Assembly (NCBI GenBank): GCA_964058805.1
Contig: CAXKVV010000277.1
Span: forward strand, 1-64,000
DNA: 64,000 nucleotides
Direction: 5' to 3'
Source: Schoenoplectus triqueter
Taxonomy: Eukaryota; Streptophyta; Magnoliopsida; Poales; Cyperaceae
Both the position numbers and the translations under genes were made by a program. Each line of letters opens with the position of its first letter. The first letter of the stretch is position 1. The notes beneath the pieces were generated by a model. It made no database searches. It was not told the origin of the DNA and was given only the letters and a program-made list of their open reading frames with translations. Below are positions 14,400 through 26,968 of this stretch, in pieces.

Positions 14400-17300
14400 A
14401 AACTAGTTATTTAAGATTTTCAACATTTTTGGCTCATAACTGCTCATAATTTCATAATAATTAATATTATTACTCCTAATTATGCCTATTAAAAGATTAT
14501 CCAATTAACGCATCAATATTAATATTCCACGGCATTAATTTTGCATAAAAAAATGAGTACCGTGCATTAAAAACAGATCTTTAAACAAGTTGTTCGAGTT
14601 TTTTTAAAACTTTTGGCCGCATAACTGCATTAAATTCATAAAAATTAATATAATTACTCCTGATTAGTCCTATTATAAAATTGTCCATTTAAAACTTCGA
14701 TATGAACATTCAATGGTGCTAACTTTGTACAAAACATAAGTAAGATGCATTAGAAACTGCTGTTTGAACAGATTGTTTGAGTTTTTCGACATTTTTGTCC
14801 TCATAACTGTACATAATTTCATGAAAATTAATATAAGAACTCCTAATTATGTCTATTAAAGGATTATCCAATTACCACTTCGATATGAACATGCTACGAT
14901 ACTAATTTTGCACAAAACATAAGTAGGATCCATTAAAATAGCCGTTTAAGCTAGTTGTTCGAGTTTTTCAAAATATTTGGCCGCATAATTACAAATAACT
15001 TCTTAGAAATTAAAATAATTACTCCTAAATATGCCTATTATAAGATTTTCTGATTAAAATTTCGATATAAATATTCTACGACACTAATTTTGGACAAAAC
15101 ATAAGTAGGATTCAATAAAAACCGCTCTTTAACACAAGTTGTTTGAGTTTTTCAAAAAAAAAAATGGACACAATCTTACAAATTGAAATAATTACTCCTA
15201 AATATGCTTATTATAAGATTTTCTGATTAAAACTTCTATATAAATATTTTACGACACTAATTTTGGACAAAACATAAGTAGGATGCAATAAAAACAGCTG
15301 TTTAAACAAGTCGTTTGAGTTTTTCAAAAATTATGGCCGCATAACTACATATAATTTCGTACAAATTAATATAATCACTCCTAATTATGCTTATTATAAG
15401 GCTGTCCAACTGAAACTTCGATATGATTATGCTACGACACTAATTTTGCATAAAACATAAGTAAGACGCGTTAGAAACTGCTATTTAAACAAATTGTTGG
15501 CCTCATAATTATACATAATTTCTTGAAAATTAATATAATTACTCCTAATTATGTCTATTATAAGATTATCCAATTACCACTACGATATGAACATTCTACG
15601 ATGCTAATTTTGCACAAAACATTTGTAGGATTCATTAAAAATAACTGTTTAAACTAGTTGTTTGAGTTTTATCAATAATTTTGGCCGCGTAATTATAAAT
15701 AAGTTCTTAAAAATTAAAATAATCACTCCTAAATATGTCTATTATAAGATTTTCTTATTAAAACTTCGATATGATTATTCTACGATACTATTTTTGTACA
15801 AATCATAAGTAGGATTCAATAAAAAAAATAGGTCTTTAAACAAGTTTTTTGAGTTTATCATACGCATAACTATACATAATATCTTACAAATTAAAATAAT
15901 TACTCCTAAATGAGCCTATTATAAGATTTTCGGATTAAAACTTCTATATGAATATTCTACGACTCTAATTCTGCACAAAACATAAGTAGGATGCATTAGA
16001 AATAGTTATTTAAACAAGTCGTTTGAGTTTTTCCAAAAATTTGGCCGCATAACTACATACAATTCCGTACAAATTAATATAATTACTCCTAATTACGCCT
16101 ATTATAAGGACTGTCCAACAGAAACTTCGATATGAATATTCTACGACACTAATTTTGCACAAAACATAAGTAAGATACATTAGAAACTGCTATTTAAACA
16201 AAATATTTGAATATTTTGACAATTTTGGCCTCACAACTGTACATAATTTCATGAAAATTAATATAATTATTTATAATTATGTCTATTATAAGATTATCCA
16301 ATTAACACTATGATATGAACATTCTACGATACTAATTTTGCATAAAAGATAAGTGGGATGCATTAAAAATAACTGTTTAAACGAGTTGTTTGAAATTTTC
16401 AAAATCTTTGGCCGCGTAACTACACGTAATTTCTTACAAAACATTAATATAATTACTCCTAAATACGCCTATTATAGGATTGTCTAATTAGAACTCCGAT
16501 ATGAATATTCTTCGACACTAATTTTGCACAAAACATAAGTAACATGCTTTAAAAATAACCGTTTAAACATGTAGTTTGAGTTTTCTCAAACATTTTGGCC
16601 GCATATCTTCACCTAATTATACCTATTATACGATTGTCCAATTAACACTTTTATATGAATATCCTACAACACTAATTTTTCAAAAATATAAGTAAGACAC
16701 ATTAGAAATTACAGTTTGAACTAGTTGTTTAAGATTTCCTACATTTTTAGCCTCATAACTGCATATAATTTCGTGAAAATATAAGTAATTACTCCGAATT
16801 GTGCCTGTTAAAAGATTATCCAATTAACACTTCGATATGAACATTCTACGACATTAATTTTGCACAAATTTTAAGTAAGATGCGTTAAAAACAGCTGTTT
16901 AAACTAGTTGTTTGAGTTTTTCAAATTTTTTGGCCGCACGAGTACATATAATTTCTTAAAATTTATATAATTGCTGCAAATTATGCCTATTATAACATTG
17001 TTCAATTCACACTTCGATATAAATATTCTACCACACTAATTTTGCACAAAACATATTTAAGATGCATTAGAAACTGCTATTTAAAAAAGTTGTTTGTGTT
17101 TTTCAATATTCATGGCCACATAACTACACATAATTTCGTGAAAATTTACATAATTACCCCAATTTATGTCTCATACAAAATTATCTAATTATCACTTCGA
17201 AATGAACATTCTACGACACTAATTTTGCACAAAACATAAGAAGGATGCCTCAAAAACGGCTGTTTAAACTAGTTGTTTGAGTTTTTCAAAACTTTTGGCC

Positions 17301-20300
17301 TAATAACTACACATAATTCTTGCAAATTAATATAATTACTCCTAAATATGTCTATTACAAGATTGTCCAGTTAAAATATGGAAATGAATACTCTACGACA
17401 CTATTTTTGCACTAAACACAAGTATAATGCATTATAAACAGCCGTTTAAATGAGTTGTTTGAGCTTTTCAAAATTTTTGGCTGCATAACTCTACACATAA
17501 TGCTTGAAAATTAATATAATTACTCCCAAACATGTCTATTACAAGATTTTCCAATTAAAACTTCGATATGAATATTCCACGGCACTAATTTTGCACAAAA
17601 CACAAGTAAGATGCTTTGAAAATAGCTGTTTGAACAAGTTGTTCGAGTTTTTCAAAAAAATTGGCCGCATAACTACACATTGTTTCTTGCAAATTAATAT
17701 AATTTCTCCTAAATACGCCTATTATAAGATTATCCAATTAAAACTTCAATATGAATATTCTACGACACTAATTTTGCACAAAACATAAGTATTATGCTTT
17801 AAAAACAGCTGTGTTAAAAAAGTTGTTTGAGTTATCCAAAAAAATTGTCGGCATAACTACACATAATTTCGTGAAAATTAATTTAATTACTTCTAATTAT
17901 ATCTATTATAAGATTGTACGATGAACACTCTGTTATGAATATCTAACGACACTATTTTTTTATAAAACATAAGTAAGATATATTAGAAACTGTTGTTTAA
18001 ACTAGTTATTTAAGATTTTCAACATTTTTGGCTCATAACTGCTCATAATTTCATAATAATTAATATTATTATTCCTAATTATGCCTATTAAAAGATTATC
18101 CAATTAACGCATCAATATTAATATTCCACGGCATTAATTTTGCATAAAAAAATGAGTACCGTGCATTAAAAACAGATCTTTAAACAAGTTGTTCGAGTTT
18201 TTTTAAAACTTTTGGCCGCATAACTGCATTAAATTCATAAAAATTAATATAATTACTCCTGATTAGTCCTATTATAAAATTGTCCATTTAAAACTTCGAT
18301 ATGAACATTCAATGGTGCTAACTTTGTACAAAACATAAGTAAGATGCATTAGAAACTGCTGTTTGAACAGATTGTTTGAGTTTTTCGACATTTTTGTCCT
18401 CATAACTGTACATAATTTCATGAAAATTAATATAAGAACTCCTAATTATGTCTATTAAAGGATTATCCAATTACCACTTCGATATGAACATGCTACGATA
18501 CTAATTTTGCACAAAACATAAGTAGGATCCATTAAAATAGCCGTTTAAGCTAGTTGTTCGAGTTTTTCAAAATATTTGGCCGCATAATTACAAATAACTT
18601 CTTAGAAATTAAAATAATTACTCCTAAATATGCCTATTATAAGATTTTCTGATTAAAATTTCGATATAAATATTCTACGACACTAATTTTGGACAAAACA
18701 TAAGTAGGATTCAATAAAAACCGCTCTTTAACACAAGTTGTTTGAGTTTTTCAAAAAAAAAAATGGACACAATCTTACAAATTGAAATAATTACTCCTAA
18801 ATATGCTTATTATAAGATTTTCTGATTAAAACTTCTATATAAATATTTTACGACACTAATTTTGGACAAAACATAAGTAGGATGCAATAAAAACAGCTGT
18901 TTAAACAAGTCGTTTGAGTTTTTCAAAAATTATGGCCGCATAACTACATATAATTTCGTACAAATTAATATAATCACTCCTAATTATGCTTATTATAAGG
19001 CTGTCCAACTGAAACTTCGATATGATTATGCTACGACACTAATTTTGCATAAAACATAAGTAAGACGCGTTAGAAACTGCTATTTAAACAAATTGTTGGC
19101 CTCATAATTATACATAATTTCTTGAAAATTAATATAATTACTCCTAATTATGTCTATTATAAGATTATCCAAATACCACTACGATATGAACATTCTACGA
19201 TGCTAATTTTGCACAAAACATTTGTAGGATTCATTAAAAATAACTGTTTAAACTAGTTGTTTGAGTTTTATCAATAATTTTGGCCGCGTAATTATAAATA
19301 AGTTCTTAAAAATTAAAATAATCACTCCTAAATATGTCTATTATAAGATTTTCTTATTAAAACTTCGATATGATTATTCTACGATACTATTTTTGTACAA
19401 ATCATAAGTAGGATTCAATAAAAAAAATAGGTCTTTAAACAAGTTTTTTAAGTTTATCATACGCATAACTATACATAATATCTTACAAATTAAAATAATT
19501 ACTCCTAAATGAGCCTATTATAAGATTTTCGGATTAAAACTTCTATATGAATATTCTACGACTCTAATTCTGCACAAAACATAAGTAGGATGCATTAGAA
19601 ATAGTTATTTAAACAAGTCGTTTGAGTTTTTCCAAAAATTTGGCCGCATAACTACATACAATTCCGTACAAATTAATATAATTACTCCTAATTACGCCTA
19701 TTATAAGGACTGTCCAACAGAAACTTCGATATGAATATTCTACGACACTAATTTTGCACAAAACATAAGTAAGATACATTAGAAACTGCTATTTAAACAA
19801 AATATTTGAATATTTTGACAATTTTGGCCTCACAACTGTACATAATTTCATGAAAATTAATATAATTATTTATAATTATGTCTATTATAAGATTATCCAA
19901 TTAACACTATGATATGAACATTCTACGATACTAATTTTGCATAAAAGATAAGTGGGATGCATTAAAAATAACTGTTTAAACGAGTTGTTTGAAATTTTCA
20001 AAATCTTTGGCCGCGTAACTACACGTAATTTCTTACAAAACATTAATATAATTACTCCTAAATACGCCTATTATAGGATTGTCTAATTAGAACTCCGATA
20101 TGAATATTCTTCGACACTAATTTTGCACAAAACATAAGTAACATGCTTTAAAAATAACCGTTTAAACATGTAGTTTGAGTTTTCTCAAACATTTTGGCCG
20201 CATATCTTCACCTAATTATACCTATTATACGATTGTCCAATTAACACTTTTATATGAATATCCTACAACACTAATTTTTCAAAAATATAAGTAAGACACA

Positions 20301-21597
20301 TTAGAAATTACAGTTTGAACTAGTTGTTTAAGATTTCCTACATTTTTAGCCTCATAACTGCATATAATTTCGTGAAAATATAAGTAATTACTCCGAATTG
20401 TGCCTGTTAAAAGATTATCCAATTAACACTTCGATATGAACATTCTACGACATTAATTTTGCACAAATTTTAAGTAAGATGCGTTAAAAACAGCTGTTTA
20501 AACTAGTTGTTTGAGTTTTTCAAATTTTTTGGCCGCACGAGTACATATAATTTCTTAAAATTTATATAATTGCTGCAAATTATGCCTATTATAACATTGT
20601 TCAATTCACACTTCGATATAAATATTCTACCACACTAATTTTGCACAAAACATATTTAAGATGCATTAGAAACTGCTATTTAAAAAAGTTGTTTGTGTTT
20701 TTCAATATTCATGGCCACATAACTACACATAATTTCGTGAAAATTTACATAATTACCCCAATTTATGTCTCATACAAAATTATCTAATTATCACTTCGAA
20801 ATGAACATTCTACGACACTAATTTTGCACAAAACATAAGAAGGATGCCTCAAAAACGGCTGTTTAAACTAGTTGTTTGAGTTTTTCAAAACTTTTGGCCT
20901 AATAACTACACATAATTCTTGCAAATTAATATAATTACTCCTAAATATGTCTATTACAAGATTGTCCAGTTAAAATATGGAAATGAATACTCTACGACAC
21001 TATTTTTGCACTAAACATAAGTATAATGCATTATAAACAACCGTTTAAATGAGTTGTTTGAGCTTTTCAAAATTTTTGGCTGCATAACTCTACACATAAT
21101 GCTTGAAAATTAATATAATTACTCCCAAACATGTCTATTACAAGATTTTCCAATTAAAACTTCGATATGAATATTCCACGGCACTAATTTTGCACAAAAC
21201 ACAAGTAAGATGCTTTGAAAATAGCTGTTTGAACAAGTTGTTCGAGTTTTTCAAAAAAATTGGCCGCATAACTACACATTGTTTCTTGCAAATTAATATA
21301 ATTTCTCCTAAATACGCCTATTATAAGATTATCCAATTAAAACTTCAATATGAATATTCTACGACACTAATTTTGCACAAAACATAAGTATTATGCTTTA
21401 AAAACAGCTGTGTTAAAAAAGTTGTTTGAGTTATCCAAAAAAATTGTCGGCATAACTACACATAATTTCGTGAAAATTAATTTAATTACTTCTAATTATA
21501 TCTATTATAAGATTGTACGATGAACACTCTGTTATGAATATCTAACGACACTATTTTTTTATAAAACATAAGTAAGATATATTAGAAACTGTTGTTT
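14400..21597. repeat. HOR copies 5-6 (14400, 17999)
   Basis: Both copies share a T-to-A change in the CTTCTCCTAATT block of monomer 13 (near 16,611 and 20,210). Copies 1-4 lack it. Copy 6 adds private changes, including ones near 18,072, 19,172, 19,450 and 21,020. Shared and private substitutions accumulate towards the right. Confidence 0.88.
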
Positions 21598-23925
21598 AAA
21601 CTAGTTATTTAAGATTTTTAACATTTTTGGCTCATAACTGCTCATAATTTCATAATAATTAATATTATTACTCCTAATTATGTCTATTAAAAGATTATCC
21701 AATTAACACATCAATATTAATATTCCACGGCATTAATTTTGCATAAAAAAATGAGTACCGTGCATTAAAAACAGATCTTTAAACAAGTTGTTCGAGTTTT
21801 TTTAAAACTTTTGGCCGCATAACTGCATTAAATTCATAAAAATTAATATAATTACTCCTGATTAGTCCTATTATAAAATTGTCCATTTAAAACTTCGATA
21901 TGAACATTCAATGGTGTAATTTTGTACAAAACATAAGTAAGATGCATTAGAAACTGCTGTTTGAACAGATTGTTTGAGTTTTTCGACATTTTTGTCCTCA
22001 TAACTGTACATAATTTCATGAAAATTAATATAAGAACTCCTAATTATGTCTTTAAAGGATTATCCAATTACCACTTCGATATGAACATGCTACGATACTA
22101 ATTTTGCATAAAACATAAGTAGGATCCATTAAAATAGCCGTTTAAGCTAGTTGTTCGAGTTTTTCAAAATATTTGGCCGCATAATTACAAATAACTTCTT
22201 AGAAATTAAAATAATTACTCCTAAATATGCCTATTATAAGATTTTCTGATTAAAATTTCGATATAAATATTCTACGACACTAATTTTGGACAAAACATAA
22301 GTAGGATTCAATAAAAACCGCTCTTTAACACAAGTTGTTTGAGTTTTTCAAAAAAAAAATGGACACAATCTTACAAATTGAAATAATTACTCCTAAATAT
22401 GCTTATTATAAGATTTTCTGATTAAAACTTCTATATAAATATTTTACGACACTAATTTTGGACAAAACATAAGTAGGATGCAATAAAAATAGCTGTTTAA
22501 ACAAGTCGTTTGAGTTTTTCAAAAATTATGGTTGCATAACTACATATAATTTCGTACAAATTAATATAATCACTCCTAATTATGCTTATTATAAGGCTGT
22601 CTAACTGAAACTTCGATATGATTATGCTACGACACTAATTTTTCATAAAACATAAGTAAGACGCGTTAGAAACTGCTATTTAAACAAATTGTTGGCCTCA
22701 TAATTATACATAATTTCTTGAAAATTAATATAATTACTCCTAATTATGTCTATTATAAGATTTTCCAATTACCACTACGATATGAACATTCTACGATGCT
22801 AATTTTGCACAAAACATTTGTAGGATTCATTAAAAATAACTGTTTAAACTAGTTGTTTGAGTTTTATCAATAATTTTGGCCGCGTAATTATAAATAAGTT
22901 CTTAAAAATTAAAATAATCACTCCTAAATATGTCTATTATAAGATTTTCTTATTAAAACTTCGATATGATTATTCTACGATACTATTTTTGTACAAATCA
23001 TAAGTAGGATTCAATAAAAAAAATAGGTCTTTAAACAAGTTTTTTGAGTTTATCATACGCATAACTATACATAATATCTTACAAATTAAAATAATTACTC
23101 CTAAATGAGCCTATTATAAGATTTTCGGATTAAAACTTCTATATGAATATTCTACGACTCTAATTCTGCACAAAACATAAGTAGGATGCATTAGAAATAG
23201 TTATTTAAACAAGTCGTTTGAGTTTTTCCAAAAATTTGGCCGCATAACTACATACAATTCCGTACAAATTAATATAATTACTCCTAATTACGCCTATTAT
23301 AAGGACTGTCCAACAGAAACTTCGATATGAATATTCTACGACACTAATTTTGCACAAAACATAAGTAAGATACATTAGAAATTGCTATTTAAACAAAATA
23401 TTTGAATATTTTGACAATTTTAGCCTCACAACTGTACATAATTTCATGAAAATTAATATAATTATTTATAATTATGTCTATTATAAGATTATCCAATTAA
23501 CACTATGATATGAACATTCTACGATACTAATTTTGCATAAAAGATAAGTGGGATGCATTAAAAATAACTGTTTAAACGAGTTGTTTGAAATTTTCAAAAT
23601 CTTTGGCCGCGTAACTACACGTAATTTCTTATAAAAAATTAATATAATTACTCCTAAATACGCCTATTATAGGATTGTCTAATTAGAACTCCGATATGAA
23701 TATTCTTCGACACTAATTTTGCACAAAACATATGTAACATGCTTTAAAAATAACCGTTTAAACATGTAGTTTGAGTTTTCTCAAACATTTTGGCCGCATA
23801 TCTTCACCTAATTATACCTATTATACGATTGTCCAATTAACACTTTTATATGAATATCCTACAACACTAATTTTTCAAAATATAAGTAAGACACATTAGA
23901 AATTACAGTTTGAACTAGTTTGAAT
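21598..23925. repeat. HOR copy 7, partial, array edge
   Basis: This partial unit ends just inside monomer 14. It is the most diverged copy, with a lost base in the GGTGCTAACTTTG block near 21,916, a lost dinucleotide near 22,050, one A fewer near 22,352, and substitutions near 21,617, 21,683, 22,133, 22,531, 22,642 and 23,421. The array stops between about 23,918 and 23,943. A last satellite-like word, TTCGATATG, lies at 23,937. Confidence 0.88.
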
Positions 23926-24672
23926 ATCCTACACATTCGATATGTTTGCTGCATTGTGCATGAAGCAAATATAATTCATTAGATCACTACACTTGGGCTG
24001 CAGAAAAAATGATTAAGCTTACAATTTTGGGTTGTTTGGAATTTTATAGCAAACTATAATCAGTATGTAAAGAAGTTTGAATTTTAGGTCACTACACTTG
24101 GCGCGTATTCGAGTTAGTTTTACATGGAATTTGACCTCTAATTTAAATGTTTGCAATATTTTGGATAATTGCAACACCCCTTTTCTATCTATTATTTAAT
24201 TGTGAGTGATGATTGAAATTGATAACTGCTATATCAATGTAGGTTGATCTTTGCATACTGAAACCAGTTGCCAGTAAATACTCATCAGACATCAACTCAA
24301 CTGTTCAATTTGTACTTTTTTCTATTTCTTTTCTTATTTATATTTTATTTTGGATTTATTTTCTGCAACTGATAACTAATATTTGTTTCAATCCTCTCTG
24401 GTTCACTTCTCTTTCGCTTCACCATCTTTGCCTTTGTTAATGAAACTGTAAGCATGTTGATCTATTTGTTCAAATTTAATTATCTTTTTTCAGGGGTTTA
24501 TCGAAGAGGGTTTTTCACTAGTACTCTATTTGTCATAAAATCTCATTCTTCTTCAATGCCTAGCTCTTATTACATGAATTTTTCAGTTAGTACACACAAT
24601 TTGCCATGTAATTATAGGACCAGCTGTAATGTATTCTTTTTGTTTTGATTTCCGATTAATAACAATTTACAG
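23926..24672. other. Array-to-arm transition, no gene seen
   Basis: Unique AT-rich sequence follows the satellite. A 13-bp direct repeat, TCACTACACTTGG, occurs near 23,984 and 24,091. A T-rich stretch before 24,672 serves as polypyrimidine tract and acceptor for the first exon of the dienelactone-hydrolase pseudogene. No coding segment upstream of that exon was recognised. Confidence 0.6.
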
Positions 24673-25890
24673 ACATTTGATGCATATGTCGTAGGGAAGG
24701 AAAATGCACCCGACATAGTGGTTTTGCAGGATTGACGAGGAGTTGATTTTGAGATAAAAAAAAACCATGCTATCCACATTTCTCAACTTGGTCAAGGCTA
24801 TAAAGCTATTATCCCTGAGTATGTACTCTTCAATTTTAACTTTTAATTTTATTTTTAATATTTCTGAGGAGAATGGTAAATCTTTGTATTATGATATCCA
24901 ACTTCTTCAAAAGTTTGTCTTTTATTAATCAAAATTTTAAAATAGGTTAGTGGATACTTCAGATGAAATTGATATAACTTGTATATTTCCAGGAGTTCAT
25001 CATAGTCATTATTTTATATACTCAGGGACGGATCCACCATTCCCTAGGGGGGGGGGGGGCAGCGGCCCCCCTTGGATTTTGAAAAACAGTGCTTTTCGGT
25101 AATATTTTCGGTAGTTTGCCCCCCCCTGAAAATTTTTTTGACCCCCCTCTGGATTGTCTGATTAATTTTATTGAGAAAAAAATATTTAATATCATATATA
25201 ATGAAATAATTATGCAAAGATATCAAAATATAAAATTTTATAGATGAAAATTTTCTTCATCAACTTCATTATCTATTAGTTTGAGCTTTATTTTATTGTT
25301 ATTTTTAATATATAAAATGTTATTATTCTAATAAATTTTTATTAGGTAAGAATATATATTAAATTATTATTTTTTTATTTAGTACCCGATTAGTTAATGG
25401 ATTTAAACCCGATAAGCTATTACTATCCGATATTTGCCCCCCCCCCCCCTAACTAAAATCCTGCATCCGCCCATGTATATACTTCAGCAATGTAAAGATA
25501 ATAAGGATTCTAGCCGGGACAATTCAGGGACAAATCCGATTTGCTAGGGCAGTGCACATATAGGAATCAGAAAAGGAGAATCAAACCAAAATTATCCATA
25601 AATAAAGGGATGGTACCTTTGTGATTCTCTGTTATCACTGCATTGTAATCGAGTATTGCGGCCTTCTTCAGAGGATATAGCTCAACAACAAAGTGCAAAA
25701 CTGATTATATTTTGATCTCAGCCATTTCAATTTCTTCAATGATTTTGATATTTGAATTAGCTTGTACCGTGGAAAGGTGGGATTGGATGTGGCAGAGGCA
25801 CAACATCTAATGAATGGCCTCGACTAGCAGGGTGTTGTTAAGGACATTCGTGCTTCAATTAACTGGCTTAAGGATAATGACTCCTCCAAG
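24673..25890 (+). pseudogene. Dienelactone-hydrolase-like (alpha/beta hydrolase) gene fragment
   Basis: Two exons encode the N-terminal third of a plant dienelactone-hydrolase-family protein. Exon A is 24673-24818 (TFDAYVVGKENAP, GVDFEI, HAIHISQLGQGYKA). Exon B is 25761-25890 (LYRGKVGLDVAEAQHLMNGL, then DIRASINWLKDNDSSK). They join in phase across a GT-AG intron, with GA plus C making the Asp before LYRG. Two in-frame stops break it: TGA at 24733-24735 and TAG at 25825-25827. Both sit where relatives of this family have Trp (the first in the usual DWWG motif, as recalled). The next Trp of that motif reads CGA. The following exon, which in this family carries the G-x-C-x-G-G nucleophile motif, was not found, so the catalytic core is missing. 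The intron is kept, so the copy arose at DNA level rather than by retroposition. A hAT MITE lies in the intron. Confidence 0.82.
25023..25475. mobile_element. hAT-type MITE, copy 1, with 8-bp target duplication
   Basis: A 453-bp element starts CAGGGACGGATCCACC, with a run of G, and ends in a run of C followed by CATCCGCCCATG. These are degenerate terminal inverted repeats of the CAGGGGCGGA type known from plant Tip100-like hAT elements. It is flanked by a perfect 8-bp duplication, TATATACT, at 25015-25022 and 25476-25483. Its interior is AT-rich and non-coding. Related copies lie at 38368-40847 (reverse orientation) and 52263-52662. It sits in the intron of the hydrolase pseudogene. Confidence 0.88.
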
Positions 25891-26807
25891 GTAATTTTTT
25901 TCTTTTTGCCATCTAAATATAATATAATTGTTCTGGAAGATACAGTTCCATTTTTCTTAGTTAACTAAGGCTAATGCTGTGAGAATGCATTGGCTACTTC
26001 ATTAACCCTCCTGGACAGTGTTTTAAATGTGGCCGTAGAATTTACTTGAAGAAGAGGATTTGTCTATTCTTCATTAGAGCAGAATTGCAGAATTTACTTC
26101 ATTAGAGCAGATTTGCAGAATTTACTTGAAGAAGAGGATTTGTCTATTCTTCTTAGGTCAAAGCATTGTCCTTGCTGTATTATTAAGTTTTGCCCCTTGA
26201 AGAACATAAAAGAAATCTCATGGTAAATACTTCTCAGTTCTTATATTTTCAAATTTATAACATTTTTTTCTTGAATGGTCCTGTAACACTAACAATGTAA
26301 TCCTGTCAATAGTATGTTCAATCCAATATTTATAAATATTTTGGTATGTTACTGTGTGTTTATGAAAATTTTAACGAGCACAACCTCAGAATTGTGACAC
26401 AGTTGGAGAGGACAATTAACATTAAATTGGTATTGTATTTTGACATTAAACTTTGCCTCCTTTGTTCCTCAGGGAACATACTCCAATATGTGATAATGTT
26501 GTCATGATTCTTGCTATGATCGATAATTTTGGTTGATTTAGTGCCAAACTGGTTTTGTAGAATCCTCTTAGTCGATGATTTTGGTTGATAGTCACAAGAT
26601 ATGTTGGTTTTCTCTTCATATATGTTATAGTTTCTTTTTCAATTTGTTTTAAAAAGATTTGCATGAATCCTGTAGTGCGGATCATACTTTTTATGATACA
26701 AATTTATAACATTTCCGAAGTTTATTTTTTTCCTTGAAATAATATGCCACGACAAAACTTGTTGTTTTCAAAAGACGTATCTTTTCAGTTTGGTATTTCA
26801 ATTTTAG
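25891..26807. other. Non-coding spacer with a small local duplication
   Basis: No coding exon was recognised between the hydrolase fragment and the Rab fragment. A segment containing AATTTACTTGAAGAAGAGG and CTTCATTAGAGCAGA is duplicated locally between about 26,036 and 26,155. The rest is AT-rich and resembles intron sequence. A T-rich tract leads into the acceptor at 26,806-26,807. Confidence 0.5.
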
Positions 26808-26968
26808 GTGTTGGAAAGTCATGTCTTCTATTGTAATTTACTGACAAGCAGTTGCACCCTTTGTATGACTTGATAATTGATGCCGAATTTGTTAACTATA
26901 GAAAACAAGCCCGCTAGGCTCCATATTTGAGATACAATATATATTTTTAATTAAATGGATATATCATT

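Larger units (their letters stand above)
1..23925. repeat. Satellite array with 20-monomer higher-order repeat (3.6-kb period)
   Basis: The stretch is a continuous tandem array of AT-rich monomers, mostly about 183 bp. Each has a recognisable core: a block like GGCCGCATAACTACACATAA, then ACTCCTAATTATG, CTTCGATATGAA, CTACGACACTAATTTTGCAC and AAAACATAAGTA. Counting the GTTTGAGTTTTTC-type block, 20 monomers occur before the same variants recur in the same order. Copies start at about 1, 3603, 7202, 10801, 14400, 17999 and 21598, a strict 3,599-bp period except for 3,602 in the first. Monomers within a unit differ clearly from one another, while whole units are nearly identical, which defines a higher-order repeat. 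No transposon interrupts it. The array continues past the left edge. Monomer length, AT content and HOR organisation resemble plant centromeric satellites, but centromere identity is an inference. The 94-codon open frame recurring once per unit (first at 3108-3392) is a by-product of the repeat, not a gene. Confidence 0.95.

Noticed and set aside
3108..21387. Identical 94-codon open frames once per 3.6-kb unit
   Set aside because: They arise because the satellite unit repeats. The protein is itself two copies of one translated monomer, with no start context, no domain and no open frame in most other monomers.
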